Assembly (NCBI RefSeq): GCF_018324205.1
Contig: NZ_AP023356.1
Location: forward strand, 9,430,501-9,494,500
Direction of reading: 5' to 3'
Length of the DNA: 64,000 nt
Source: Actinoplanes ianthinogenes
GTDB lineage: Bacteria > Actinomycetota > Actinomycetes > Mycobacteriales > Micromonosporaceae
Part shown: piece by piece, positions 34,078-43,376 of the stretch
Layout: each line of letters begins with the position of its first letter
Position numbering within the stretch: the first letter of the stretch is position 1
The notes under the pieces: model-generated
The model's database searches: none
What the model saw: only the letters and a program-made list of their open reading frames with translations
What the model was told of the DNA's origin: nothing
Position numbers and translations under genes: made by a program

Positions 34078-34862
34078 CCGCGACCGTCACCCCTGCGCAG
34101 GCCCGCAACCTGCCGAAACTCGGCGGGTTCAGCCTCGGCATGCTCGCCCTGGAGTTCCGCCGGCTGATCCGCAACAAGCGCACCGTCATCTTCACCTTCG
34201 TGATGCCGGCCGCCTTCTTCCTGATCTTCGGCACCAGCTCGGAGTACAAGCACGAGCAGCTCGCCAACGGCAACGTGAGCGGCTACATCATGGTCAGCAT
34301 GGCCGTGTACGGCGCGATGCTGGCCACCACCTCGGGCGGCGCGATGGTCTCCATCGAGCGGGCCGCCGGCTGGAGCCGGCAGCTGCGGCTGACACCGCTG
34401 AAACCGGCCGCCTACATCGCGATCAAACTCGTGCTCGCGATGGCGATCGGCGCGGTGGCGGTGGTCGTGGTCAACGTCGTCGGCATGCTGGCCGGCGCCG
34501 AGCTGACCACCGGCCCGTGGCTCGCCTGCGCCGTGCTGTCCTGGGTGTGCGCCCTGGTCTTCGCCGCGTTCGGCCTGTTCATGGGCTACCTGCTGCCCAG
34601 CGAGAACGTGATGCAGATCCTCGGCCCGGTGCTGGGCATCCTCGGGTTCGCCGGTGGCCTGTTCGTGCCGGTCGACCAGTTCGGCAGCGTGTTCGCCGCG
34701 ATCGCCAAGTTCACCCCGGTGTACGGCGTCGGCGAGATCGCCCGCTACCCGCTGACCCACAGCGAGCACCTGTGGCAGGCGATCCTGAACGTGCTGGCCT
34801 GGACCACGGTGTTCGCCATCGGCGCGATCTGGCGCTTCCGCCGCGACACCGCCCGCGTCTGA
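34074..34862 (+). CDS. ABC-2 type permease
   Basis: The protein is 262 aa with six hydrophobic segments, starting VIFTFVMPAAFFLIFG and ending VLAWTTVFAIGAIW. A LFVPVDQFGSVFAAIAKFTP loop precedes the last helix, as in ABC-2 exporters. It forms the pump with the preceding ATPase, to which it is translationally coupled. Confidence 0.9.
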   Translation: MTATVTPAQARNLPKLGGFSLGMLALEFRRLIRNKRTVIFTFVMPAAFFLIFGTSSEYKHEQLANGNVSGYIMVSMAVYGAMLATTSGGAMVSIERAAGWSRQLRLTPLKPAAYIAIKLVLAMAIGAVAVVVVNVVGMLAGAELTTGPWLACAVLSWVCALVFAAFGLFMGYLLPSENVMQILGPVLGILGFAGGLFVPVDQFGSVFAAIAKFTPVYGVGEIARYPLTHSEHLWQAILNVLAWTTVFAIGAIWRFRRDTARV

Positions 34863-34883
34863 CCGGCCGGTACCGTTCCTGTC

Positions 34884-36005
34884 ATGGCGCCGGCCACCAC
34901 TGACACGCCCATCCGGATCGGCATGCGAGCCGGATGGGCGTTCGCCGCGATCTGGCTGTTCTACCTGGGGGAGAACCTCAACGCCCTGCTCAAGCATCCG
35001 GCCGGGATGTGGCGCGACGTCGGCCTGGCCGCCCTGGCGCTGTTCGCGATCACCTACGTGCTGCTGGTCAGCACGATGCGCCGGCCCCGCAACGGCCTGG
35101 GCTACCCGCCGTCGCAGCTGCACATCGGGATCGGCCTGCTGGTCATGCTGGCGTTCGCGGTGCTGCAGCTGCCGGCCGCCGGGCAGCACGTGCTGACCTG
35201 CGCGGTCTACATCGCGGCCACCGCGGTGATGGGCCTGCGGCTGCGGGCCGGGCTGGCCGTGGCGGTCACCATCGCGATCGCGGTCGAGGTCGCCATCCGG
35301 GTGGTGCCCGAGTGGCGCACCACCAGTCAGGGGTACGCCCTCGCGGTGGTCCTGGCGGCGGCCGCCACCTGGGGGATGCGGCTGGCGTTCGAGCGGCAGG
35401 GCCGGCTGATCCAGGCGCAGAACGAGCTCGCCGAGCTGGCCGTGGCCGACGAACGGTCCCGGATCGCCGGGGACCTGCACGACATCCTCGGGCATTCGCT
35501 GACCGTGGTCGCGGTCAAGGCCGAGCTGGCCCAGCGGCTGCTCGACGTCGACCTCGACCGGGCCCGCGCCGAACTGGCCGACCTGGAGTCGCTGGCCCGG
35601 GACGCCCTGGCGGACGTGCGGGCGACCGCGCTGAACATGCGCGGCATCTCGCTGCCCGGCGAGATCGCCGCCGCCAAGGCCGCCCTGGCGGCGGCGAACG
35701 TCAAGGCCGACCTGCCCGGCGCGGCCGACGACGTGCCGACCCGTAACCGGGAGCTGTTCGCCTGGACGATCCGGGAGGCGGTCACCAACATCGTGCGGCA
35801 CAGCCGGGCCCGGCACGCCGAGGTGCGGCTGAGCCCGGACAGCGTTGAGATCCTCGATGATGGGCAGGGTGGTGCGCTGGCCGCGGGCAGCGGTCAGGGC
35901 CTGGCCGGGCTGCGCCGGCGGGCCGACGAGCGGGGTGCGCGATTGACTGCCGGGCAGCGGGGGGACCGGCCCGGTTTCCGAGTACGAGTGGAGGTCCCCT
36001 CATGA
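34884..36005 (+). CDS. NarL-type sensor histidine kinase
   Basis: The protein is 373 aa. Five to six N-terminal membrane helices occupy about residues 10-165. The HisKA_3 domain reads SRIAGDLHDILGHSLTVVAV, with phospho-acceptor His199, and the HATPase domain carries REAVTNIVRHSRA (N-box) and SGQGLAGLRRRA (G-box). It sits 21 bp after the ABC permease and overlaps the response-regulator gene by four bases; a four-gene operon is likely. This is the DesK/LiaS type that senses membrane or drug stress. Confidence 0.92.
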   Translation: MAPATTDTPIRIGMRAGWAFAAIWLFYLGENLNALLKHPAGMWRDVGLAALALFAITYVLLVSTMRRPRNGLGYPPSQLHIGIGLLVMLAFAVLQLPAAGQHVLTCAVYIAATAVMGLRLRAGLAVAVTIAIAVEVAIRVVPEWRTTSQGYALAVVLAAAATWGMRLAFERQGRLIQAQNELAELAVADERSRIAGDLHDILGHSLTVVAVKAELAQRLLDVDLDRARAELADLESLARDALADVRATALNMRGISLPGEIAAAKAALAAANVKADLPGAADDVPTRNRELFAWTIREAVTNIVRHSRARHAEVRLSPDSVEILDDGQGGALAAGSGQGLAGLRRRADERGARLTAGQRGDRPGFRVRVEVPS

Positions 36006-36613
36006 TCAAACTGTTGCTGGCCGACGATCAGGCGCTGGTCCGCGGCGCGATGGCGGCCCTGCTCGACCTGGAGCCCGACCTGAAGGTGGTGGTCGAGGTC
36101 GGCCGCGGCGACGAGGTCGTCGAGCAGGCCCGCGCCCACGACGTCGACGTGGCGCTGCTGGACGTGCAGATGCCCGGCCTGGACGGGATCGCCGCGGCCC
36201 GGCTGCTGCAGGAGGCCCTGCCGCGGTGCAAGGTGCTGATGGTGACCACGTTCGGCCGGGCCGGCTACCTGCGCCAGGCGATGGCGGCCGGGGCCAGCGG
36301 CTTCGTCGTCAAGGACACCCCGGCCCGGCAGCTGGCCGACGCGGTCCGCCGGGTGCACCAGGGCCTGCGGGTGGTCGACCCGGCCCTGGCCGCGCAGTCG
36401 CTGGCGCACGGCGACTCCCCGCTGACCGACCGCGAGAGCGACGTGCTGCGCGCCGCCCGCGACGGCGGCACGGTCGCCGACATCGCCCGCGAGCTGCGCC
36501 TCTCGGACGGCACGGTGCGCAACCACCTGTCGTCGGCGATCGGCAAGACCGGCGCCCGCACCCGCGCCGAGGCCGTGCGCCTGGCCGTCGACAACGGCTG
36601 GCTGCTCGGCTGA
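36002..36613 (+). CDS. NarL/LuxR-type response regulator
   Basis: The protein is 203 aa. The receiver domain has the acidic pocket LLADDQ, the phospho-acceptor Asp54 in LLDVQMPGLDG, and Lys in FVVKDTPA. The C-terminal LuxR HTH is LTDRESDVLRAARDGGTVAD then IARELRLSDGTVRNHLS. It is the partner of the upstream kinase and ends at a strong terminator. Confidence 0.93.
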   Translation: MIKLLLADDQALVRGAMAALLDLEPDLKVVVEVGRGDEVVEQARAHDVDVALLDVQMPGLDGIAAARLLQEALPRCKVLMVTTFGRAGYLRQAMAAGASGFVVKDTPARQLADAVRRVHQGLRVVDPALAAQSLAHGDSPLTDRESDVLRAARDGGTVADIARELRLSDGTVRNHLSSAIGKTGARTRAEAVRLAVDNGWLLG

Positions 36614-36621
36614 GTCACCAG

Positions 36622-36659
36622 CCCAGGCCGCCCGTCAAAGGCAGGACGGGCGGCCTGGG
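36622..36659 (+). terminator. Terminator of the ABC-two-component operon
   Basis: 15-bp perfect arms (36622-36636, starting CCCAGGCCGC, and 36645-36659) enclose AAAGGCAG, eight bases after the response-regulator stop. Confidence 0.85.
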
Positions 36660-36794
36660 AGTCTGCTATGACGCCGTCCGCCGTACTTGAGAAGAATTTC
36701 GGAGTGCAACCAACCGGCAACCGAGAGCGACCATCCGCTGCACCCGTGGCCGCGAAAAGTTCCCCCTGCAACCGACACCACGGGGGGAACCGAA

Positions 36795-37685
36795 ATGACC
36801 GCGACCGCTTCGCCGACCGCCAGCAGCACCATCACCGGCTCCGCCGCCCGGTCGGTCACCCGCGAGCAGGAGCAGCTGATCCGCGACAACATGGCCCTGG
36901 TCGGGCACATGGTCCGCGAGATGCTGTTCAAGGTGCCGCCGCACGTGCACCGCGACGATCTCGCCTCGGCCGGCTACGCCGCCCTGGTCACCGCCGCCCA
37001 GGCCTACGACGCGACCCGCGGCATCCCGTTCGGCCGGTTCGCCGCCGTCCGGGTCCGCGGCGCCCTGCTCGACGAGCTGCGCAGCATGGACTGGGCCAGC
37101 CGCTCGGTGCGGGCCCGGGCCCGGCGCGCCGAGGTCGCCCGCGAGGAGCTGACCGCCCAGCTGGGCCGCACCCCGAACGCCGACGAGCTCGCCGAGCTGC
37201 TCGGTGTCGCCGTCGGCGAGCTGAGCACCGTCGACGACGACGTGCAGCGCGCCGCGGTGCTGTCGCTGCAGGGCTTCACCGCCGGCGCCGCCGAGGACAT
37301 GGTCACCGACTCGTCGATGAACCCGGAGGAGATGCTGCTGCACCGCGAGCGCCTCGGTTACCTGCACGACGCGGTCACCGTGCTGCCGGAGCGGCTGCGG
37401 TTCGTCGTGGAGGCCTCGTTCCTGCAGGAGCGCCCGCTGTCCGAGGTCGCCGCCGAGCTCGGCGTGACCGAGTCACGGGTCTCGCAGCTGCGCACCGAGG
37501 CCCTGGCGCTGCTGCGCGACGGCCTGACCACCCACATGGAGCAGGTGTCCGCCCCGGTCGCCAAGGACGGCTGCGTCACCCGCCGCCGCGCCGCGTACGC
37601 CGCGCAGATCGCCGCCCGCAGCACCATGAGCACCCGGCTGAGCGTCACCGACGCCCAGGGCATGCGCCTGGCCGCCGCCGCATGA
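36795..37685 (+). CDS. FliA/WhiG-family RNA polymerase sigma factor
   Basis: The protein is 296 aa. Region 2 contains DDLASAGYAALVTAAQAYDA and FGRFAAVRVRGALLDELRSM, the latter the sigma-28 hallmark. Region 3 is LGRTPNADELAELLGVAV and region 4 is ERPLSEVAAELGVTESRVSQ. A 55-residue tail (RRRAAYAAQIAARSTMSTRL) follows. Sigma factors of this group drive sporulation (WhiG) or flagellar genes (FliA in motile-spored Actinoplanes). No flagellar gene is in the window. The long 180-bp leader suggests regulated expression. Confidence 0.88.
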   Translation: MTATASPTASSTITGSAARSVTREQEQLIRDNMALVGHMVREMLFKVPPHVHRDDLASAGYAALVTAAQAYDATRGIPFGRFAAVRVRGALLDELRSMDWASRSVRARARRAEVAREELTAQLGRTPNADELAELLGVAVGELSTVDDDVQRAAVLSLQGFTAGAAEDMVTDSSMNPEEMLLHRERLGYLHDAVTVLPERLRFVVEASFLQERPLSEVAAELGVTESRVSQLRTEALALLRDGLTTHMEQVSAPVAKDGCVTRRRAAYAAQIAARSTMSTRLSVTDAQGMRLAAAA

Positions 37686-37737
37686 CGCCCCGGATCCGCG
37701 GCGGGGTTGCCCCGGCAACCCCGCCCCACGGACCCGG

Positions 37738-38352
37738 TCAGCCCGCCGCGTGCACCTGCCCCTTGGCGTCGTCGTAGCCGGCCGCGCCCGGCGCCGCTGA
37801 CGGCGTGTAGATCACCCGGATGACACCGGTCGGGTACACCTCGGTCAGCGCCACCTTCAGGTGGTACGGCTGCGCGCCGTCGTCGAACAGCCGCCGGCCC
37901 TTGCGCGCCGCGACCGGGTGCACCAGCAGCCGCAGCTCGTCGATCAGCCCGGCGGCGAGAAGCTGCTGCACCACCGAGATCGACCCCGGGATCAGGATGC
38001 CGCCGACACCGTCGCTGTCCTTGAGCGCCGCCACCCCGGCCACCAGATCCCCGTCCAGCAGTTCCGAGTTGCGCCAGGTGAACGCCGGCTGCTGCCGCGA
38101 CACCACCACCTTGCGCATGTCGCCGAGCTGCTTGGCGAACGGCGCGTCCTGGCCGCCGGCGGCCTCCCGCTGCGGCCACGCCCCGGCGAAGCTGTCATAG
38201 GTGTCACGGCCGATCAGCAGCACGTCGGCGGCCTCGTAGTCCTCACTGACCGCCCGGCCCATGTTCTCGTCGAAGTACGGGAAGTGCCAGTCCGGGTCGA
38301 TCTCGGCCACCCCGTCCGCCGAGATGAACAGGGTCGAGATGAGCTTCGCCAT
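37738..38352 (-). CDS. Dihydrofolate-reductase-like (RibD C-terminal) protein
   Basis: The protein is 204 aa. LISTLFISADGVAEIDPDWH, LLIGRDTYDSFAGAWPQ and ILIPGSISVVQQLLAAGLID are the RibD_C/DHFR-fold motifs of the widespread actinobacterial family. These proteins are probably NADPH-dependent reductases of unknown substrate. It stands alone. Confidence 0.85.
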   Translation of the reverse strand: MAKLISTLFISADGVAEIDPDWHFPYFDENMGRAVSEDYEAADVLLIGRDTYDSFAGAWPQREAAGGQDAPFAKQLGDMRKVVVSRQQPAFTWRNSELLDGDLVAGVAALKDSDGVGGILIPGSISVVQQLLAAGLIDELRLLVHPVAARKGRRLFDDGAQPYHLKVALTEVYPTGVIRVIYTPSAAPGAAGYDDAKGQVHAAG

Positions 38353-38591
38353 CGCCGTGGGTCCTCTCCTGTCAGGTGCCGACCACCGAAGCTTGTCAAA
38401 CTCCGCCGCCGGACGCGGCCCCGCCGAGTTGGATTGCAGGGCAAACCAATTCCGGGTCCAATCGCCGGCTTAACCGGCGTTAGGCTGGCCGTGCGCCCCG
38501 ACCAGGGCCCTTCCTGCCGCACGCGACGATGGCACGACCGTCCGGACACCGTGGGCACCACGCACACCCCACCGGAAACGGACCTGCCGTC

Positions 38592-39743
38592 ATGCCCAGC
38601 CAGCGCCTCGCCGCCGTGGTCAGCTCACCCGTGCGCGACCTGCTCGCCCTGATCGACCGCCCCGACGTCATCTCGTTCGCCGGCGGCCTGCCGGCCCCGG
38701 AACTGTTCGACCTCGCCAACTGGCGGACCGCGTTCGACACCGCGCTGTCCGGCCCGCACGCCCGCCGCCACCTGCAGTACGCGCCCACCGAGGGCGACCC
38801 GCGGCTGCGGGCCGCGGCCGCCGCCCGGATGACCGCCCGCGGCCTGCCCACCGCCGCCGACCAGCTGCTGATCACGACCGGGTCGCAGCAGGCCCTCACC
38901 CTGGTCGCGGCCGCCCTGCTCGACCCCGGCGCGGTCGTCGCCGTCGACCAGCCCACCTACCTGGCCGCGTTGCAGTGCTTCGGCATGGCCGGCGCCCGCA
39001 TCGTCCCGGTCACCCCCGACGACCCGGACACCCTCGCCCGCGTCTTCACCCGCGAACGACCCACCCTGCTGTACCTGGTGCCGACGTTCGCCAACCCGAC
39101 CGGCCGCACCCTCGACGCGCACCGCCGGGCCGCGATCGTCGCCCTCGCCCAGCGCCACGGTGTCTGGATCGTCGAGGACGACCCGTACGGCGAGCTGCGC
39201 TACCGCGGCGAGCACCTGACCCCGATGGCCGCCGCCGGCGACCGGGTCATCCACCTCGGCAGCCTCTCCAAGATCGGCGCACCCGGGCTGCGGCTGGGCT
39301 GGCTGCGCGCCCCCGCCCCGCTGCGCGCCGCGCTGATCGTCGCCAAACAGGCCGCCGACCTGCACACCTCCACCATCGACCAGGCCGCCGCGGCCGCCTA
39401 CCTCGACGCCACCGACCTGGACGCGCACATCGACCGGCTGCGCGACGCCTACCGCGAACGCCGCGACACCATGCTCGCCGCCCTGCCGGAGATCATGCCG
39501 GACGGTGCGACGTGGACCGACCCGGACGGCGGCATGTTCGTCTGGGTCCGGCTGCCCGGCGGCGCCGACACGGCACAGCTGCTGCCGGTGGCACTCGAGC
39601 ACGACGTGGCGTTCGTGCCGGGCGCCCCGTTCTACGCCGCCGACCCGGACCCGGCCACGCTGCGGCTGTCGTTCACCGCCGCCACGCCGGCCGTCATCCG
39701 CGAGGGCATGCGGCGCCTCGGCAAAGCCCTGACCGCGGGCTGA
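38592..39743 (+). CDS. PLP-dependent class I/II aminotransferase (aminoadipate-type)
   Basis: The protein is 383 aa. SFAGGLPAPELFD, LQYAPTEGDPRLRAA, LITTGSQQALTLVAAAL, the PLP-contact VEDDPYGELRY and the Schiff-base Lys in GSLSKIGAPGLRLGW match the LysN/2-aminoadipate aminotransferase group. These accept aromatic or long side-chain amino acids. It is monocistronic, with a recurrent 3' motif seven bases after its stop. ATG 38592 matches the family length; the upstream open frame to 38529 adds no family sequence. Confidence 0.9.
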   Translation: MPSQRLAAVVSSPVRDLLALIDRPDVISFAGGLPAPELFDLANWRTAFDTALSGPHARRHLQYAPTEGDPRLRAAAAARMTARGLPTAADQLLITTGSQQALTLVAAALLDPGAVVAVDQPTYLAALQCFGMAGARIVPVTPDDPDTLARVFTRERPTLLYLVPTFANPTGRTLDAHRRAAIVALAQRHGVWIVEDDPYGELRYRGEHLTPMAAAGDRVIHLGSLSKIGAPGLRLGWLRAPAPLRAALIVAKQAADLHTSTIDQAAAAAYLDATDLDAHIDRLRDAYRERRDTMLAALPEIMPDGATWTDPDGGMFVWVRLPGGADTAQLLPVALEHDVAFVPGAPFYAADPDPATLRLSFTAATPAVIREGMRRLGKALTAG

Positions 39744-39749
39744 ACGCCG

Positions 39750-39764
39750 CGGGCGTACCGAAAA
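39750..39764 (-). repeat. Copy 6 of recurrent motif (minus-strand TTTTCGGTACGCCCG)
   Basis: It starts seven bases after the aminotransferase stop. Confidence 0.7.
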
Positions 39765-39921
39765 AGAATCCGGTTGCGGGCGAGCGGACCGCGGGGCAGA
39801 GTGAGCCGCGGACCCGGGCCCGAGCCGGCCTTCCCCGAGCGCGAGGAGCACGAGCAGCCGATGTGAGAGCAACCCCGACACCCGTGACATCCGTCGGACC
39901 CGCTGCTCGGAAGGCTCGCCC

Positions 39922-41520
39922 ATGCCCGCACACCTCAAAGCCACCTCGCTCGCCCGCGCCCACGACGGCGACCTGCTCTTCGCCGGCCTCGACCTCGTCG
40001 TGCGCGACGGCGACCGGATCGGGATCGTCGGCCCCAACGGCGCCGGCAAGACCACCCTGCTGCGCGTGCTCGCCGGCGAACTCGCACCCACCCACGGCGC
40101 CGTCGTGCGCGCCCCGGGCACCACGATCGCCTACGTCACCCAGCAGGTCAGCGACCCGCACGGCACCGTCGGCGCCTTCCTGGCCGGTGGCCTCGGCGAA
40201 CTCGCCGAGGCCACCGCGGCCATGCGCGAGCTGGAGACCCGGCTCGCCGCCGGCGACGACGTGCTCGACGCCTACGCCACCGCCCAGGAACGCTGGACCG
40301 CCCTGGAAGGCTGGACCGCCGAGACCCGGCTCACCGAGATCCGCCAGCGCCTCGACATCGACCACCTCGACGACACCCTGCCCCTGGCCCGGATCTCCGG
40401 CGGCGAACAGGCCCGGCTGATGCTCGCCCGCGCCCTGCTGAGCAGCCCCGACCTGCTGCTGCTCGACGAACCCACCAACCACCTCGACGCCGACGGCGCC
40501 GCCTGGCTGCGCGACTGGCTGCACGAGTTCCCCGGCGGGGTGCTGACCGTCAGCCACGACCGGGCCTTCCTCGACGCGGTCGTCACCCGCATCATCGAAC
40601 TCGACGGGATCGACGAGCAGCCACAGGACTATCCCGGCGGCGGCTACACCGCCTACCGCGACGAGAAACAACGCCGCTGGCAGCGGCTGCTGCTCGACTA
40701 CGAGGCCCAGGAGAAGGACCGGGCCCGCTGGGAAGCCGACATCGAGAAGACCAAGGGGTACGCCCGCGGCGTGGAGAACACCGTCCGCTCCGGCGCCGAG
40801 GCACCCCACCTGCGCCGCGTCGCCCGCCTCGTGGCCCGCAAGGCCAAGGTCCGCGAACGCCGGCTGCGCCGCCAGATGGCCTCCGTCCGCTGGATCGCCG
40901 AACCCCGCCGCCGCCCACCCCTGACCCTGGCCTTCCCCGACGACGACGGCGACCCCGGCGAGATCGTGCTCAAGGTCCGCGACCTGACCGTCACCCACCC
41001 CGGCCGGACCCTGCTCGACCACGTCGACCTGGACGTCACCCGCGGCGACCGGATCGTCATCACCGGCCGCAACGGCGCCGGCAAGACCACCCTGCTGCAC
41101 GCGATCGCCGGCACCCACCCCGAGGTCGCCGTCCTCCCGCAGACCACCGACCACCTGCGCACCGACATCACCGTCCTCGACTACTTCCGCTCCCAGGTGC
41201 CGGTCTACGCCGACGACGCCGAACGCCTGCTCACCGGTCACCAGTTCGACCCCGAGCAGTGGACCACCCGGCTGCGCGACCTGTCCGCCGGGGAACTGCG
41301 CCGGCTGCTGCTCGCTGTCCTGGTCAACAGCCCGGCCCGGGTGCTGCTGCTCGACGAGCCGACCAACTTCCTCGACTTCGCCGCCCTCGACGTCGTCGAG
41401 GAGGCACTGCGCCGCTACCGGGGCACCCTGCTGATCGTCTCGCACGACCGGTACTTCGCCGACGCCGTCGGGCCCACCCGGCACTGGCATGTCGCGGACG
41501 GCACGGTGATCGAAAGCTGA
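39922..41520 (+). CDS. ABC-F family ribosome-associated ATPase
   Basis: The protein is 532 aa with two ATPase cassettes and no membrane segment. Walker A motifs are GPNGAGKTTLL and GRNGAGKTTLL; signatures ISGGEQARLM and LSAGELRRLLL; Walker B LLLDEPTNHLD and LLLDEPTNFLD. The basic interdomain linker (about residues 240-330) fits the P-site tRNA-interaction motif. ABC-F proteins rescue ribosomes or protect against antibiotics; which antibiotic cannot be told. The 178-bp leader holds a GAGGAG site followed by ATG-TGA (39861-39866), a possible minimal attenuating uORF. Confidence 0.9.
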   Translation: MPAHLKATSLARAHDGDLLFAGLDLVVRDGDRIGIVGPNGAGKTTLLRVLAGELAPTHGAVVRAPGTTIAYVTQQVSDPHGTVGAFLAGGLGELAEATAAMRELETRLAAGDDVLDAYATAQERWTALEGWTAETRLTEIRQRLDIDHLDDTLPLARISGGEQARLMLARALLSSPDLLLLDEPTNHLDADGAAWLRDWLHEFPGGVLTVSHDRAFLDAVVTRIIELDGIDEQPQDYPGGGYTAYRDEKQRRWQRLLLDYEAQEKDRARWEADIEKTKGYARGVENTVRSGAEAPHLRRVARLVARKAKVRERRLRRQMASVRWIAEPRRRPPLTLAFPDDDGDPGEIVLKVRDLTVTHPGRTLLDHVDLDVTRGDRIVITGRNGAGKTTLLHAIAGTHPEVAVLPQTTDHLRTDITVLDYFRSQVPVYADDAERLLTGHQFDPEQWTTRLRDLSAGELRRLLLAVLVNSPARVLLLDEPTNFLDFAALDVVEEALRRYRGTLLIVSHDRYFADAVGPTRHWHVADGTVIES

Positions 41521-41524
41521 GAGC

Positions 41525-42457
41525 ATGACAGGCATGTCGCTGCTGCCCCACGTCACCGCGTCGGCCACCCAGTTCACCGAGGCGTGGCTGGCCAACCGGC
41601 GGCTGTCCGAGCACACCCGCGACGCGTACCGGCGCGACGTCACCTCCTGGCTCGACTGGTGCACCGCACGGGGACTCGACCCCCTCGCCGCGTCGTTCCT
41701 GGACGTCAACGCGTACGCCCGCGGCCTGGAAGCCCGCCCGATGGCCGCCGCGACCGTGGCCCGCAAACTGTCCGGCCTGTCCTCCTGGTACGCGTTCCTG
41801 GTCAAACTCGGCGCCTGCCCGGCCAACCCGGTCGGCGGCGCCGACCGGCCCTACGTCGACCGCGACCACTCCGCCACCGTCGGCCTGACCCCCGGCGAGG
41901 TCGACGCGATCCTGGCCGCCGCCGACCGGCAGGACGGCCCCGCCGCCGTCCGGCACCGCGCCGTGCTCACCCTGCTCGCCGACCTCGGCCTGCGCGTGGG
42001 GGAGCTGGTCGGCCTCGACCTGAGCGACATCGGCTGGGAACGCGGGCACCGCACCGTCCGGTTCACCGGCAAGGGCGGCCGCCCCCGCCGCCGGGTCCTC
42101 ACCCCGGCCGCCGCCGCCACCCTCGACGACTACCTGCGGGTACGCGGCGCCCACGACGGGCCGCTGTTCACCACCGCCACCGGCGCCCGCATCGACCGGC
42201 ACGCCGTGTTCCGCCTGGTCCGCCGCCTCGCCCAGCACGCCGGCATCCCCGGCGCCGAGAAACTGTCACCCCACTCGCTGCGCCACGCGTTCGCCACCAC
42301 CGCCCGCGCCGAAGGCGTCCCCCTCGAAGACGTCCAGGACGCCATGGGACACGCCGACCCGCGCACCACCCGCCGCTACGACCGTGACCGGCACAACCTG
42401 GACCGTGACCCCGCGTACACGATCGCCGCGGCCCGGGACCGCCGTCGGTCCGCCTGA
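41525..42457 (+). CDS. Tyrosine recombinase, XerC/D-like
   Basis: The protein is 310 aa. The N-terminal SAM-like core-binding domain (RRLSEHTRDAYRRDVTSWLD) precedes the catalytic domain with Arg in LADLGLRVGELVGL, HxxR in PHSLRHAFATTA, His in MGHADPRTTRRYDR and the nucleophilic Tyr of RRYDR. All catalytic residues are present. It follows the ABC-F gene by four bases and lies 5.3 kb left of the dif-like site. Whether it is a housekeeping Xer or an element integrase is open. Confidence 0.88.
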   Translation: MTGMSLLPHVTASATQFTEAWLANRRLSEHTRDAYRRDVTSWLDWCTARGLDPLAASFLDVNAYARGLEARPMAAATVARKLSGLSSWYAFLVKLGACPANPVGGADRPYVDRDHSATVGLTPGEVDAILAAADRQDGPAAVRHRAVLTLLADLGLRVGELVGLDLSDIGWERGHRTVRFTGKGGRPRRRVLTPAAAATLDDYLRVRGAHDGPLFTTATGARIDRHAVFRLVRRLAQHAGIPGAEKLSPHSLRHAFATTARAEGVPLEDVQDAMGHADPRTTRRYDRDRHNLDRDPAYTIAAARDRRRSA

Positions 42458-42514
42458 TCCGTCCCCCTATGCTCGGACCCGGTCAGGCACAGCTACAAAG
42501 GGCGGGACAAGGGT

Positions 42515-43351
42515 TTGAACATCTTCCAGGCAATTCTGCTCGGTGCCGTGGAGGGCATCACCGAGTTCCTCCCGGTCTCCAGCACCGGACACCTGACCAT
42601 CATGGAAAAACTGATGGGATTCGGCCTCGACGACCCGGACATCACCGCCTTCACGGTGATCATCCAGTCCGGTGCGGTCCTGGCCACCATCATCTTCCTG
42701 ATGAAAGACATCCTGCGCATCGTCCCGGCCTTCTTCAAAGGCCTGACCAGCGCAGAAGCCCGCACCACCCAGGACTTCCGGTTCGCCGTCGCGGTCATCC
42801 TCGGCTCGATCCCGATCGTCATCGCCGGGCTCACCTTCAAGGACGCCATCGAGACCACCCTGCGCAGCCTCTGGTTCGTCGCGATCGCCCTGATCCTCTG
42901 GTCGGGGGTGATGGCCTTCGCCGACCACGCCGCCACCCAGGTCCGGCACGAGGAGGACATCACCTGGAAGGACTCGCTGATCATCGGCATCGTCCAGTGC
43001 CTCGCCGTGATCCCCGGCGTCTCCCGCTCCGGCTCCACCATGTCCGCCGGCCTGCTGCGCGACTTCGACCGGGTCACCGTCACCAAACTCTCGTTCTTCC
43101 TGTCCGTCCCGGCCCTGACCGGCGCCTCGATCCTGCAAGGCGTCGAGGAATACGACAACATCTCCGGCGGGGTCGGCTGGCTCAACACCATCGTCGCCAC
43201 CGCCGTCAGCTTCGTCGTCGCCTACTTCGCGGTGAACTGGCTGCTCAAATACGTCGCCAAACATTCCTACAGCATCTTCATCTTCTACCGCATCGCCCTG
43301 GGATCCCTGCTCATCCTGCTGCTGTCCACCGGCACCATCGCCGCCCAGTAA
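42515..43351 (+). CDS. uppP: Undecaprenyl-diphosphatase
   Basis: The protein is 278 aa with about eight membrane helices. EGITEFLPVSSTGHL and GVSRSGSTM are the two active-site motifs of UppP/BacA, which dephosphorylates undecaprenyl pyrophosphate outside the membrane, recycling the carrier lipid and conferring bacitracin tolerance. The start is a TTG; the preceding GGGACAAGGG supplies the ribosome-binding site. It is followed closely by an acetyltransferase gene. Confidence 0.95.
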   Translation: MNIFQAILLGAVEGITEFLPVSSTGHLTIMEKLMGFGLDDPDITAFTVIIQSGAVLATIIFLMKDILRIVPAFFKGLTSAEARTTQDFRFAVAVILGSIPIVIAGLTFKDAIETTLRSLWFVAIALILWSGVMAFADHAATQVRHEEDITWKDSLIIGIVQCLAVIPGVSRSGSTMSAGLLRDFDRVTVTKLSFFLSVPALTGASILQGVEEYDNISGGVGWLNTIVATAVSFVVAYFAVNWLLKYVAKHSYSIFIFYRIALGSLLILLLSTGTIAAQ

Positions 43352-43376
43352 CCCCGCCGGTGACCAGGACGACGCC

